Positions 35,563 through 43,154 of a DNA stretch of 64,000 nucleotides are shown one piece after another. A model generated the notes under the pieces. That model had not been told where the DNA came from. It saw only the letters and a program-made list of their open reading frames with translations, and did no database searches. Position 1 is the first letter of the stretch, and every line of letters starts with the position of its first letter. The position numbers and the translations under genes are program-made. This DNA comes from Aeromicrobium fastidiosum (GTDB taxonomy: Bacteria; Actinomycetota; Actinomycetes; Propionibacteriales; Nocardioidaceae), in the NCBI RefSeq assembly GCF_017876595.1, contig NZ_JAGIOG010000001.1, forward strand, positions 3,100,001 to 3,164,000, in the 5' to 3' direction.

Positions 35563-36217
35563 GTCGGTTCTCCTCCTTGGTGGCAGCGATGCGCCGTTTG
35601 CGCAGGCTGGTCTCGATCTCTTGGGGTGTCGCGGGCTCCAGCGAGCACTCGCACTGCGGGTGATCCCGGAACTTCACGTCGATGGCGTAGACGCGTCCGT
35701 GCCTCTTGCGGCACTCGTCGCACGCGTCCGGTTGGGCGACCCACCGCCAGTGCGTCACCCCTGCGCGCTCCATGCGGTCCTGAGTCGTCTCCTTGCCGCT
35801 CTCGCGAGCTGCGTCGGCTGCCACGCGCTCGCTGCGCTGGACGATCTCCACACCGGAGCCGAACGCCACAGCTCCTCGGCTGATCTCGCTGATAGTTCGA
35901 GCTTGGAACTCGTCGGCGTCGAGCCCCGGCTGCGCTCCCTCGTCCTCGGCGATGGTCTCCACGGCCTCCCGGAGCGAGTCCATGACGTCCGGGTCCGGCA
36001 CGATCCCGAGCGGCTCGATGGGTTCCGGCCAGCTCGTCAAGCTCCAGCGCCACAGAGCCACCTCAGCGATGCGCGCTGCGCTCACCTTGGCTGCGTAGAC
36101 CACGAGCGCGAACGACTCCACGAACGCCTCGCGGGTGAGCACACCGGCGGCGTACATGGCTGCCAGCGTGCCGACCTTGCTCGCGACGGTCTCGGCGTTT
36201 TGCTGTTGATCGGTCAC
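35546..36217 (-). CDS. MuF-like minor head/capsid morphogenesis protein
   Basis: The 223-residue protein ends with the zinc-type MuF signature D-A-C-D-E-C-R-K-R-H-G-R-V-Y and H-P-Q-C-E-C-S-L-E-P. The N-terminal part is helical. MuF-domain proteins assist head assembly and can be ejected with DNA. It overlaps the portal stop by 4 bp and the scaffold start by 17 bp. Confidence 0.82.
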   Translation of the reverse strand: MTDQQQNAETVASKVGTLAAMYAAGVLTREAFVESFALVVYAAKVSAARIAEVALWRWSLTSWPEPIEPLGIVPDPDVMDSLREAVETIAEDEGAQPGLDADEFQARTISEISRGAVAFGSGVEIVQRSERVAADAARESGKETTQDRMERAGVTHWRWVAQPDACDECRKRHGRVYAIDVKFRDHPQCECSLEPATPQEIETSLRKRRIAATKEENRHDTAA

Positions 36218-37515
36218 AGCCCAGCCGCCATCCGCAGCGCCTGCTCACGCATCCGCAGTAAGCGGTCGTCCTCGATCTGCTCGGGACTCCAGCCCATCCG
36301 GCTGAGAGCGGCCTCGGTCGAGATGAGGCCCTCGGCGTGCATCTTCGTGTAGCCGTCGGCGTCCTGAGCGATGGTGCGCGTTGCCGGGTCGGCCCACACG
36401 GTCTCGGCGTTGATGCTGCGCACGGGGCGCTGATCCCGGATGGCGACCATGAGGCGCGCGACGTCGGCGAACGGGCGCGAGAACGTCGTGATGCGGCTCT
36501 CGGCCTTCGCGGTGAGGCTCGTCTCCTTGGCCTTCACCTCTTCGCCGCTCGTGGGCGCTGAGTCCGGGAACACGTAGTGAGCGGGAAGACTGCCTAGCGA
36601 TGCGATCTGGCTTAGCAGCGTGCGGCTGAGGGTGTCGTACGCGGCGAGATCGGACGTCGGGAACTGGCCGAACTTGGCTTCGATGGCCTCGGCGAGCCAC
36701 GTCCGGTCGGAGTTCGCGAACGGGTCGATGGCGACCTCTTCGCCGTCGTCGTTGGTCTCGGTCTCCACTTCGATGCCGGTGCCCCATCGGCGCGGGCGAG
36801 CGTAGTACTCGCTGGTCACCATCGCGTCGATCATGACTTTGGTGAGCGCGTCCACGAGGTCCCGGACAGCGTCCATCTCGGAGATGCCGAACACGTCAGC
36901 GGTGCGGCCTCGGTTCGTCAGTTGGACGAGAGGCGGGATGCCCAGCGGGTGCGGTCGCGAGTCCACGAGGTTCCACCCGTCAGACGGCAGGCTCGCGCCT
37001 TCAGCGGCTCCGGCGGTGCTCGTGTAGTAGTCCACGCTCCACGGTCGGTAGACGGTCGCGTGACCCTTGCCAGCGTCGATCCACCGGCGCATCCCGATGG
37101 TGATCTCGCGGGTGATCGGGTCCCGCAGCGCGATGCACTGGCCGGGGTCCTCCGGGGTCACGGTCGGCTGTCCGTCGTCGCCCCACACGCTGATGAATCC
37201 GCGCCCGGTCGCGAGCGCGTCAGTGATGGCCTGCACGGCCCCGTCCTGCATCGACTGAGCCCGCCAGCGCTCCCACAGCGCGTCGTCGTGCTTGCCGTCG
37301 ATCATGAAGCCCACGACCTTGAGTCGCTCGGCGAGAGCATCCACGACGAGCCGCGAATAGTTCACGCTGAGCACCTTCAACTGCTGGTCGAGAGCGTCGC
37401 GAGCCTTCGGGCTCAGGAACGCGATAGGGACCTCGCCCCGGTAGCGCTGTTCGTGTGCGCGGACCTTGCTCTCCTGCACGTCGAGCAACTTGCTGAGTTC
37501 TGCGATCTCGCTCAC
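36214..37515 (-). CDS. Portal protein (SPP1 gp6/HK97-like)
   Basis: The 433-residue protein begins V-S-E-I-A-E-L-S-K-L-L-D, at a GTG overlapping the terminase stop by 4 bp, and has portal hallmarks. These are N-Y-S-R-L-V-V-D-A-L-A-E-R-L near the N-terminus, a wing region with Y-R-P-W-S-V-D-Y-Y, and G-I-S-E-M-D-A-V-R-D-L-V-D-A-L. The C-terminal crown has L-P-A-H-Y-V-F-P-D-S-A-P-T-S-G-E. It forms the dodecameric vertex for DNA packaging and tail docking. Longer in-frame extensions lie inside the terminase gene and are not protein-like. Confidence 0.88.
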   Translation of the reverse strand: MSEIAELSKLLDVQESKVRAHEQRYRGEVPIAFLSPKARDALDQQLKVLSVNYSRLVVDALAERLKVVGFMIDGKHDDALWERWRAQSMQDGAVQAITDALATGRGFISVWGDDGQPTVTPEDPGQCIALRDPITREITIGMRRWIDAGKGHATVYRPWSVDYYTSTAGAAEGASLPSDGWNLVDSRPHPLGIPPLVQLTNRGRTADVFGISEMDAVRDLVDALTKVMIDAMVTSEYYARPRRWGTGIEVETETNDDGEEVAIDPFANSDRTWLAEAIEAKFGQFPTSDLAAYDTLSRTLLSQIASLGSLPAHYVFPDSAPTSGEEVKAKETSLTAKAESRITTFSRPFADVARLMVAIRDQRPVRSINAETVWADPATRTIAQDADGYTKMHAEGLISTEAALSRMGWSPEQIEDDRLLRMREQALRMAAGL

Positions 37516-38972
37516 CTGAACGACACCACCTTTCGTCGTTTGGGCTTCGTCGTCGCGTGGGTCCGGGCTCGCGAGTGCGCCATGATCGAGCAGACGCTGA
37601 GGTCGATCCACTGGCGTGACGAGCGGCTGACCTTGTGCACCCGGACGCCTCGGCTGTCCTCGGTCACGCGGCAGTTGGTCATGTGTTCGGCGAGCGCCGG
37701 GTGCCCGCTCTGGGTCACCTGCTGGTTGGCGATGGCCTCGCCGAGACTCTGGGTCGCGGGGGTCATGCGCTGCGCGCTCTGCGGGTGCTCCAAGACCGTG
37801 ATGCCCTCGCGGTCGAGCACCTGAAGCGAGCGCTGCCAGCGGTACGGGTCGGCCACGACCTCGCGCACCCTCCAGCGCCTGCAGGCGGCTCGCACAGCGT
37901 CTTCCACGTCGAGGATGTCCACCCGCCACTCGTCGTCGCCGGGGTTGCTCCAGTAGCCCGCCACGTCGAGATGCGGGCGGGTGCCGATGCTGCAGACCAC
38001 GAGCCCGGTCGAGTCGCCGGAGAACGATCCGTCGAGCCCGAGGATGACGTCTGAGCCGTCCGGAACTCCGCCGGGCTGCTCGATGGCCTTCCACTGACCG
38101 GGCTGCAGCCACGAGTTGTCGGCCCCCTCGATCCACTGCCCCAGCCGGGCACGTCGGAACGTCGCCTCTCGCGTCTTGGGAGGCAGCAGCGCGCGCATGG
38201 CGTCGGGCCACAAAAAGTCGTTCAACGCCGGATTTGCGACCGCCCACGCCTCCTCGTCGTCGATCTCGCAGCCCAGCGGAGCGGCGTACTCCTTGAAGTA
38301 GAACGACGCGTCTTCGGGGTGCTCCAGCCCCCACTTCCGGAGTTCGTACATGACGCTGTCAGCGCCCTCAGGGCTCGGCGTGCCGATGCACAGCGTCAAC
38401 GACGTCTCACGCTTGCCGGAGGCCAGCGCCGCCACTTCGTAGGTGCGCCGGTCGGTCACCCCGATCTCGTCGATGAGCATGAGGCTGGGGTCCAGCCCTT
38501 CGAGGTTCGCAGGGGTCGCCGAGAGCACTTGGAAGAGCGAGCCCGTACGCGGGTACGCGATGCGGTTCTGGAACATCTGCACGCGCTTGCTCAGCGACTC
38601 GTTGAGTTCGACCATGCGCACCGCAGCCTCGAACGTGAGACGCGCCTGACGCTCGTCCACGGCCACGACGTAGATGCGTGCGCCCTCCTCGCCACTGAAG
38701 AGCGCGTAGAGGCCCAGCGCGGCGCACAGCGTCGTCTTGCCCTGACCTCTCGGCAGGCTCCACAGCGCCAGACGTGGACGAGTCTCAGCGAACGCCCCAC
38801 GGATGAGTTCGCGCTGCCACTCCCGCAGGATCATCGGGCCTCGTGCGCCCGTTCCCTTCGGCGTGCGGATGAACTTCTCGATCCACGCGATGATCCGCTC
38901 GGGACCGCTCTCCGGGAGGTCGCCCTCCACCAGCCCACGGGCGCTCGGCGCTGCCTTCGGCCCGGCCTTCAT
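37512..38972 (-). CDS. Terminase large subunit
   Basis: The 486-residue packaging motor has an ATPase domain with Walker A P-R-G-Q-G-K-T-T (74-81) and Walker B L-M-L-I-D-E-I (164-170). A C-terminal RNase H-like nuclease domain opens with V-I-L-G-L-D-G-S-F-S-G-D and continues with V-V-A-D-P-Y-R-W. Both domains look intact, so the element should package DNA with its own motor. It starts 78 bp after the gp10-like gene and is coupled to portal. Confidence 0.93.
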   Translation of the reverse strand: MKAGPKAAPSARGLVEGDLPESGPERIIAWIEKFIRTPKGTGARGPMILREWQRELIRGAFAETRPRLALWSLPRGQGKTTLCAALGLYALFSGEEGARIYVVAVDERQARLTFEAAVRMVELNESLSKRVQMFQNRIAYPRTGSLFQVLSATPANLEGLDPSLMLIDEIGVTDRRTYEVAALASGKRETSLTLCIGTPSPEGADSVMYELRKWGLEHPEDASFYFKEYAAPLGCEIDDEEAWAVANPALNDFLWPDAMRALLPPKTREATFRRARLGQWIEGADNSWLQPGQWKAIEQPGGVPDGSDVILGLDGSFSGDSTGLVVCSIGTRPHLDVAGYWSNPGDDEWRVDILDVEDAVRAACRRWRVREVVADPYRWQRSLQVLDREGITVLEHPQSAQRMTPATQSLGEAIANQQVTQSGHPALAEHMTNCRVTEDSRGVRVHKVSRSSRQWIDLSVCSIMAHSRARTHATTKPKRRKVVSFR

Positions 38973-39050
38973 CGGGTCACCCAGAGGTGTGTAACGGGCT
39001 CTCCTTCAGAACACACCGGAGCGACCTCTTCGGGTGTGCCCGAGACCCCC

Positions 39051-39443
39051 CTACCCATGACGGATGATCTGGTCGATGGCGTCGGCGTAGCGGCCCTCTT
39101 GTGCGTGGAACGCGGGGTCGTCGTCGAACGGGTGGTGACCTTCTCGGCTGAACTCCCACTGACTCCAATAGGCCTCGGCTCCGCCGTACTGGATGTGTCC
39201 TGTCCACGTGCGCTCGTGCTCGAACGACCGCACTCGACCGGAGGCCTTGAGCCGTCCTGTCTTGACGTGCACGAACGCCTGCGTCACTGCGAACGATCCA
39301 CCGAGGACACTGTCCAGTTCGGCGATGGCTCGCTCGGTCGGGAGGTCGGCGAACCTGTCGAGCTCGTCGAGCAGCGGCTGCAGGTTCCACGTGCTGCGCA
39401 CACGGATGCCGGTCATGCGGGCACGCTCTGCTCTGCGAGCCAT
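39051..39443 (-). CDS. HK97 gp10-like neck/tail-completion protein
   Basis: The 130-residue protein has V-H-V-K-T-G-R-L-K-A-S-G and a later Y-G-G-A-E-A-Y-W-S-Q-W-E-F segment, the pattern seen in HK97 gp10-like and minor capsid connector proteins. It overlaps the HNH gene by 31 bp. In phages such proteins join the neck to the tail; here no tail gene is present. Confidence 0.65.
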   Translation of the reverse strand: MARRAERARMTGIRVRSTWNLQPLLDELDRFADLPTERAIAELDSVLGGSFAVTQAFVHVKTGRLKASGRVRSFEHERTWTGHIQYGGAEAYWSQWEFSREGHHPFDDDPAFHAQEGRYADAIDQIIRHG

Positions 39444-39823
39444 GCCTCATAGCGAGGTGAGCCCGGTCGTGCACTGCCTCGTCGCACGTTGCAGCGACCG
39501 CAGACGACATCGACCATCGCCAGCGTGATGAACCTGCGCAGCACGAGGCGGGTGTGCCATGCCTCGGGGGTGTGGTCTGTCTCTAGCTTGCTCGGGTCCG
39601 TCTCGCCGCAATCCGAGCAGTACGCCTGCATCCGGCGAGCCCTGACACTGAGGCGCTTCCACGCCCCGTCGAGCCCTCGCTCCTTCGTGCTGGCCCGCAC
39701 GCGGGTGCGCTCGTTCGCTGCCTTCATTCGAGCTGTCACCTCGGCCTCGTGCTCATCGCAGCGTGAAGCGTTGCGGGTCGGCACTCCGCACGTCAGGCAT
39801 GGCTTCAGTAGTCCGTGACTCAT
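39413..39823 (-). CDS. HNH endonuclease
   Basis: The 136-residue protein has a C-terminal HNH nuclease with zinc cysteines Y-C-S-D-C-G and V-C-G-R-C-N and the core K-L-E-T-D-H-T-P-E-A-W. A further C-L-T-C-G zinc knuckle is at the N-terminus. HNH proteins beside terminase genes are commonly needed for cos-type DNA cleavage, so it suggests unit-length packaging of the element. Confidence 0.85.
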   Translation of the reverse strand: MSHGLLKPCLTCGVPTRNASRCDEHEAEVTARMKAANERTRVRASTKERGLDGAWKRLSVRARRMQAYCSDCGETDPSKLETDHTPEAWHTRLVLRRFITLAMVDVVCGRCNVRRGSARPGSPRYEAWLAEQSVPA

Positions 39824-40080
39824 CGGTCCACCGGGCTCTCAGCGAGGATGCGCGAGCGCCAGTGCTGCGCCTGCAGCAGAGCGTTCTCGCCCATCGTGTG
39901 GTGCATGAGCTGGCAGAGGGACTCCACGAGCGCGGGCAGTACGCCGGGCTGGTCCTTCGCGTCGCTGAAGAGCACGCTGAGGGCTTCGGCGTCGCTGCGC
40001 AGCCCAGCCTCGACGAGTGCCATCGCGAGCAGTGAGCCGTCGATCTCGGCTGCTGTCAGTCCCTGCGGCTGGTCGCTCAT
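39820..40080 (-). CDS. Small phage-type protein of unknown function
   Basis: ATG 40080 overlaps the upstream stop by 4 bp and gives 86 residues, predicted to be almost wholly helical and acidic (A-A-E-I-D-G-S-L-L-A-M-A-L-V-E-A-G-L). It overlaps the HNH gene by 4 bp. By position it may be a head or packaging accessory protein. No family was recognised. Confidence 0.6.
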   Translation of the reverse strand: MSDQPQGLTAAEIDGSLLAMALVEAGLRSDAEALSVLFSDAKDQPGVLPALVESLCQLMHHTMGENALLQAQHWRSRILAESPVDR

Positions 40081-40487
40081 ACGGACACCTCGTATCGGCC
40101 TGAGAGCAGCACGGAGTACTCCGCGCCGGGGATGTCGATCTCGCTCGGCTCGTCGCTGCGCAAGCTGCTGCACACTGCGATCCATCCGTGATTCAGGTCG
40201 TGCAGCTCGCGGTCGATGCCCGCCCACGCGGCCCACGCGCGCACGGCTGCGTCGTCCTCCGCCGGGTGGTTGAACTCGTCACGCTCACAGTCGGCGTACA
40301 GGTCCACCCGCACGACGCGCTTGAGCCGCGTGTGGTGCTGGCTCGTGCCCCACGGTCCGGCGTCCTTGACCACGACGTACAGCCCGCCGGTGCCGTCGAT
40401 CTTGTGCGGCTCCTTGCGGGCGTAGACGGGCATCCCCACGAGTTCGGAGGCCTGCAGCCGCTCGACTGTCATCGTGACGATGTCCAT
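40077..40487 (-). CDS. Tail-terminator-like connector protein
   Basis: The 136-residue protein mixes helices and strands: T-M-T-V-E-R-L-Q-A-S-E-L, R-V-V-R-V-D-L-Y-A-D-C and a final V-L-L-S-G-R-Y-E-V-S-V. It occupies the place of minor tail/terminator proteins just after a head-closure protein. The assignment rests on gene order and fold impression. It starts 2 bp after the upstream stop. Confidence 0.5.
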   Translation of the reverse strand: MDIVTMTVERLQASELVGMPVYARKEPHKIDGTGGLYVVVKDAGPWGTSQHHTRLKRVVRVDLYADCERDEFNHPAEDDAAVRAWAAWAGIDRELHDLNHGWIAVCSSLRSDEPSEIDIPGAEYSVLLSGRYEVSV

Positions 40488-40488
40488 G

Positions 40489-40827
40489 TCATCGCTCCTG
40501 CTTCACGAGGAACTCGCGGTGACTGAGCCCGTGGAACGTCGAGCGCTCATCGGGGTCAGGCTGGACGACGTAGGTGCCGACGGCTCCGCGCGTCATCGTG
40601 ATGCGGTCCCCCGGCAGGATGTCGGCGCGAGGTCCGGTCAACAGTTGGCCCTTGCGGTCGGCCCGCTCGAACTCCACCGGCTGGCCCTCGTCGGGCTTGT
40701 GCGCGTCGAGCAGACACGGCAGGTCGGTGCTGACCTCGGCCCACTCGAATGAGGCCCTGCCGTCGCTGAAGCTGCGGAACGAACGGGAGACCGTTGCCCG
40801 GTGCTGGAGTGCCGAGAAGATAGCCAT
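40489..40827 (-). CDS. Head-closure (head-tail joining) protein
   Basis: The 112-residue beta-rich protein begins M-A-I-F-S-A-L-Q-H-R-A-T-V-S-R and has A-D-I-L-P-G-D-R-I-T-M-T-R-G, a pattern typical of phage head-tail joining proteins (SPP1 gp16/HK97 gp7-like). It would plug the portal after packaging. A CCGATACTT motif 8 bp before the ATG suggests a leaderless mRNA begins here. Confidence 0.65.
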   Translation of the reverse strand: MAIFSALQHRATVSRSFRSFSDGRASFEWAEVSTDLPCLLDAHKPDEGQPVEFERADRKGQLLTGPRADILPGDRITMTRGAVGTYVVQPDPDERSTFHGLSHREFLVKQER

Positions 40828-40835
40828 TTCGACTG

Positions 40836-40844
40836 AAGTATCGG
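40836..40844 (-). promoter_or_regulatory. CCGATACTT motif before the head-closure gene
   Basis: The minus-strand motif TGCCGATACTT recurs, wholly or as CCGATACTT, at 33371-33379 (capsid leader) and 41608-41616 (multi-HTH gene). GATACT fits a -10 hexamer, and translation starts 6-9 bases beyond it at two of the three sites, as in leaderless transcripts. Confidence 0.45.
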
Positions 40845-40855
40845 CAGGTCCGATT

Positions 40856-41602
40856 TCAGCCGGTTTCAGCTCGCCGGTGCCTCTGAGCGTTGAGCACGTG
40901 GGAGCGCGTGACCCCGAGCCGAGCCATGATCTCGGCGGGCTTCAGGCCCTCGTCGAGCAACGGCAAGATGGCAGCCGTTCGGGCCTTCGACGCGTCTGCA
41001 GTGTTGTACTCAAGGCCCTGTCGAATCCATGAGGTCCGCACTTTGGTCTGACTGCACTCCAGCCGACTTGAGGCCTCTCGCAAGCTGAGCCCGGTCAGCG
41101 CACGGGTGAGGCTGTCGAACCTGTCGCGCTCTTCATCTCGACGGTGGACGGATGCTTGCGCTTCGGCTGCTCGCTCCTCAGCCAACAGTTCGGCTTGAGC
41201 GACACGCGCTGCCTTCTCACGGGCTCGCCTCCTCGCAGCCGTCCGCCTGTTGCTCTCGCGCTTGCGTGCGAGACGCTCCTCAGCGTCGCTCGCAGTCGGC
41301 ACCGGCTTGGGACGGTCGGAGACTCGCAGGCCCATCTGCGCCCATCGGTAATGAACTGCTCCAGCCGAGAGCCCCACGACCTCGCCCGCCTCACGGAGGC
41401 TGAGCCCGTCCTCGAACGCCTGACGTAGTGCTGAGCGCTGCTGAGCGCGCTCCTGCACGCCCGGCGCGGTGGCTGACTCGGCGACGTCCACGAGCAGCCA
41501 CGGGTCGCGCTTGAACGCCTCTACGCCCTGCCGCAGCAGCGGTCCGAATCGGTGCCGAATCTCCTCGGCTGAGAGTTCATGGTCCGCTGTAGGCATCCGC
41601 AC
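40856..41602 (-). CDS. Multi-helix-turn-helix DNA-binding protein (candidate small terminase or regulator)
   Basis: The 248-residue protein has a helix-turn-helix at about 70-95 (G-L-S-L-R-E-A-G-E-V-V-G-L-S), a long basic coiled-coil linker (about 110-160), a second HTH (G-L-S-L-R-E-A-S-S-R-L-E-C-S) and a third (G-L-K-P-A-E-I-M-A-R-L-G-V-T). It is first in the structural operon, where the small terminase usually lies. The repeated HTH suggests specific recognition of a packaging site, but a late regulator is equally possible. GTG 41602 is favoured by a -10-like GATACT six bases upstream. Confidence 0.55.
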   Translation of the reverse strand: MRMPTADHELSAEEIRHRFGPLLRQGVEAFKRDPWLLVDVAESATAPGVQERAQQRSALRQAFEDGLSLREAGEVVGLSAGAVHYRWAQMGLRVSDRPKPVPTASDAEERLARKRESNRRTAARRRAREKAARVAQAELLAEERAAEAQASVHRRDEERDRFDSLTRALTGLSLREASSRLECSQTKVRTSWIRQGLEYNTADASKARTAAILPLLDEGLKPAEIMARLGVTRSHVLNAQRHRRAETG

Positions 41603-41607
41603 GGAGG

Positions 41608-41616
41608 AAGTATCGG
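41608..41616 (-). promoter_or_regulatory. CCGATACTT motif before the multi-HTH gene
   Basis: Minus-strand GTCCGATACTT lies directly upstream of GTG 41602 in the 61-bp spacer divergent from the excisionase gene. It may be the main late promoter and a switch point with rightward integrase/excisionase transcription. Confidence 0.45.
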
Positions 41617-41663
41617 ACGGTCGCTAAATACCGGGTTTCGGCTCCAGACCCGTACTCCTATAC

Positions 41664-41861
41664 ATGGACATTCAGAAACCAGAGGAAACAACCCTCGTCA
41701 CTCAGGCTGAAGCAGCACGGCTGCTCAGCATCTCGCGCACGACCCTGCACCGACTCGTCAAGGCCGGAGAACTCCAACAGGTCCACCTAGGGCGGCGGGC
41801 GCTCGTGGTGCGCACAAGCATCGACGCGCTCATCGCTCGAAAGTCCGCAGTGACCTCTTAA
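41664..41861 (+). CDS. Excisionase-like HTH protein
   Basis: The 65-residue MerR-type winged helix (L-V-T-Q-A-E-A-A-R-L-L-S-I-S-R-T-T-L-H-R-L-V-K) belongs to the excisionase/AlpA-like 'helix_turn_helix 17' group. It lies 44 bp before the integrase and is co-directional. It likely directs excision, and in satellites proteins of this type can also regulate induction. Confidence 0.8.
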   Translation: MDIQKPEETTLVTQAEAARLLSISRTTLHRLVKAGELQQVHLGRRALVVRTSIDALIARKSAVTS

Positions 41862-41905
41862 GTACGGCAGACTCCTCCTAAGGCTAATAGTAAAGAGGTC
41901 ATGGC

Positions 41906-43057
41906 ATGGCAGCACGGATGACGAAGCGGGCGGATGGTCGCTACCAATACGCGATCCGCTACACCGACCCGGTGACGGGCGAGAAGAGGCGTCAGTACTT
42001 CACCGGCAAGACTCAGGCAGAGGTCCGAGCCAAGGTGAAGGCAGCCCAAGAGCGGCTAGACGCGGGCGCTCCCGTTAGAGACTCTTCACGCACGCTCGCC
42101 GAGTGGTCCACGCAATGGCGAGCAACGTCGTTAGAGGCGTCCGACCGACGACCCACGAGCAAGGCCACGTGCGTCTCCTTGCTGACGAACCACGTCGAGA
42201 CGGAGACCATCGGAACCGTGCGTCTCGACCGTCTCGGATTGGCTGACGTCGAGCGGCTCATCGTCGATCTGCGTGCCAAGACGACGAAGCGTGGGGCCCG
42301 GCAACTCAGCGAGTCCTCCATCTCACGCGTGCTGCAGGTTCTCAAGGTCGCGCTGGATGACGCTGTGGCCCACGGGCTCATTGTCAAGAATCCGGTGAGC
42401 GCCCTCAAGCGCAAGCCCAAGGCGGACGGGGAGGAACAGCGGTTCCTCTCACTCGCTGAGGTCGCCCAGCTCATCCGAGCTGCGGAGGGCACCCGATACC
42501 ACCGACCCCTCCAGTTCATCGCGGCCACGGGCCTGCGCAAGGGCGAGTTGATCGGACTCCGGTGGTCAGACTTCGACCTCGAATCGGACACCCCCCGATT
42601 CACGGTCAATCGCACGATCTCGCGCCTGAACGGCTCACTGAACGTCGGGCCGGTGAAGACGGGTGCGGGGCACCGGACCCTCGACCTCTCAGCCGGTCTC
42701 GTTGGGGTGCTGAAGGCCCAGCGAAAGGCTCAGGTGGCTGAGCGCCTCAGGGCAGGATCGGCGTGGACGGAGGGCGACTACGTGTTCACCACTGAGACCG
42801 GCCAGCCGATGGACCCACGCAACGTCCTGCGGGCTGTCACCACCGCCGGGAAGAAGGCGGGCGTGGCCGACGTGGACGTGCACGCCCTGCGCCACAGCGC
42901 CGCGACAGCGATGCTCGATCTTGGCGAGAACTTGAAGACCGTGAGCGTCATGCTCGGGCACTCCAACATCGCGACGACAGCGAAAATCTACGCTCACGTG
43001 TCCGACCACACGGCACGATCCGCGATGGCCTCGCTCAGCGCTGCGATGGGCATCTGA
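41906..43057 (+). CDS. Tyrosine-family site-specific integrase
   Basis: The 383-residue recombinase has an N-terminal arm-binding domain (about 8-50), a core-binding SAM-like domain (about 60-170) and a catalytic domain. Arg211 (A-T-G-L-R-K-G-E-L), His326-A-L-Arg329-H, His352 (L-G-H-S-N-I) and the nucleophile Tyr362 are all present. It ends 98 bp from the right attachment core. The presence of an arm-binding domain agrees with the paired TGGCTGTCA sites at both ends. It integrates into tRNA-Val(CAC). Confidence 0.95.
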   Translation: MAARMTKRADGRYQYAIRYTDPVTGEKRRQYFTGKTQAEVRAKVKAAQERLDAGAPVRDSSRTLAEWSTQWRATSLEASDRRPTSKATCVSLLTNHVETETIGTVRLDRLGLADVERLIVDLRAKTTKRGARQLSESSISRVLQVLKVALDDAVAHGLIVKNPVSALKRKPKADGEEQRFLSLAEVAQLIRAAEGTRYHRPLQFIAATGLRKGELIGLRWSDFDLESDTPRFTVNRTISRLNGSLNVGPVKTGAGHRTLDLSAGLVGVLKAQRKAQVAERLRAGSAWTEGDYVFTTETGQPMDPRNVLRAVTTAGKKAGVADVDVHALRHSAATAMLDLGENLKTVSVMLGHSNIATTAKIYAHVSDHTARSAMASLSAAMGI

Positions 43058-43063
43058 CTCAGG

Positions 43064-43084
43064 TGGCTGTCACCGTGGCTGTCA
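43064..43084. promoter_or_regulatory. Right arm: paired putative integrase arm sites
   Basis: TGGCTGTCA at 43064-43072 and 43076-43084 repeats the pair at 31754-31774 with the same 12-bp spacing and strand. It is 71 bp from the right core. Confidence 0.65.
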
Positions 43085-43127
43085 TCTGCCGTTCTCGGCT
43101 CTGATCCACTCCGGCAGAAACAAGAAA

Positions 43128-43147
43128 TGCCCTCCGATTGGAGGGCA
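43128..43147 (-). terminator. Element-supplied terminator for tRNA-Val(CAC)
   Basis: TGCCCTCC/GGAGGGCA arms with loop GATT lie 7 bp beyond the reconstituted tRNA 3' end. The core matches the original chromosomal hairpin at 31575-31596, so the element restores termination as well as the tRNA. Confidence 0.6.
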
Positions 43148-43154
43148 ATCTCGG

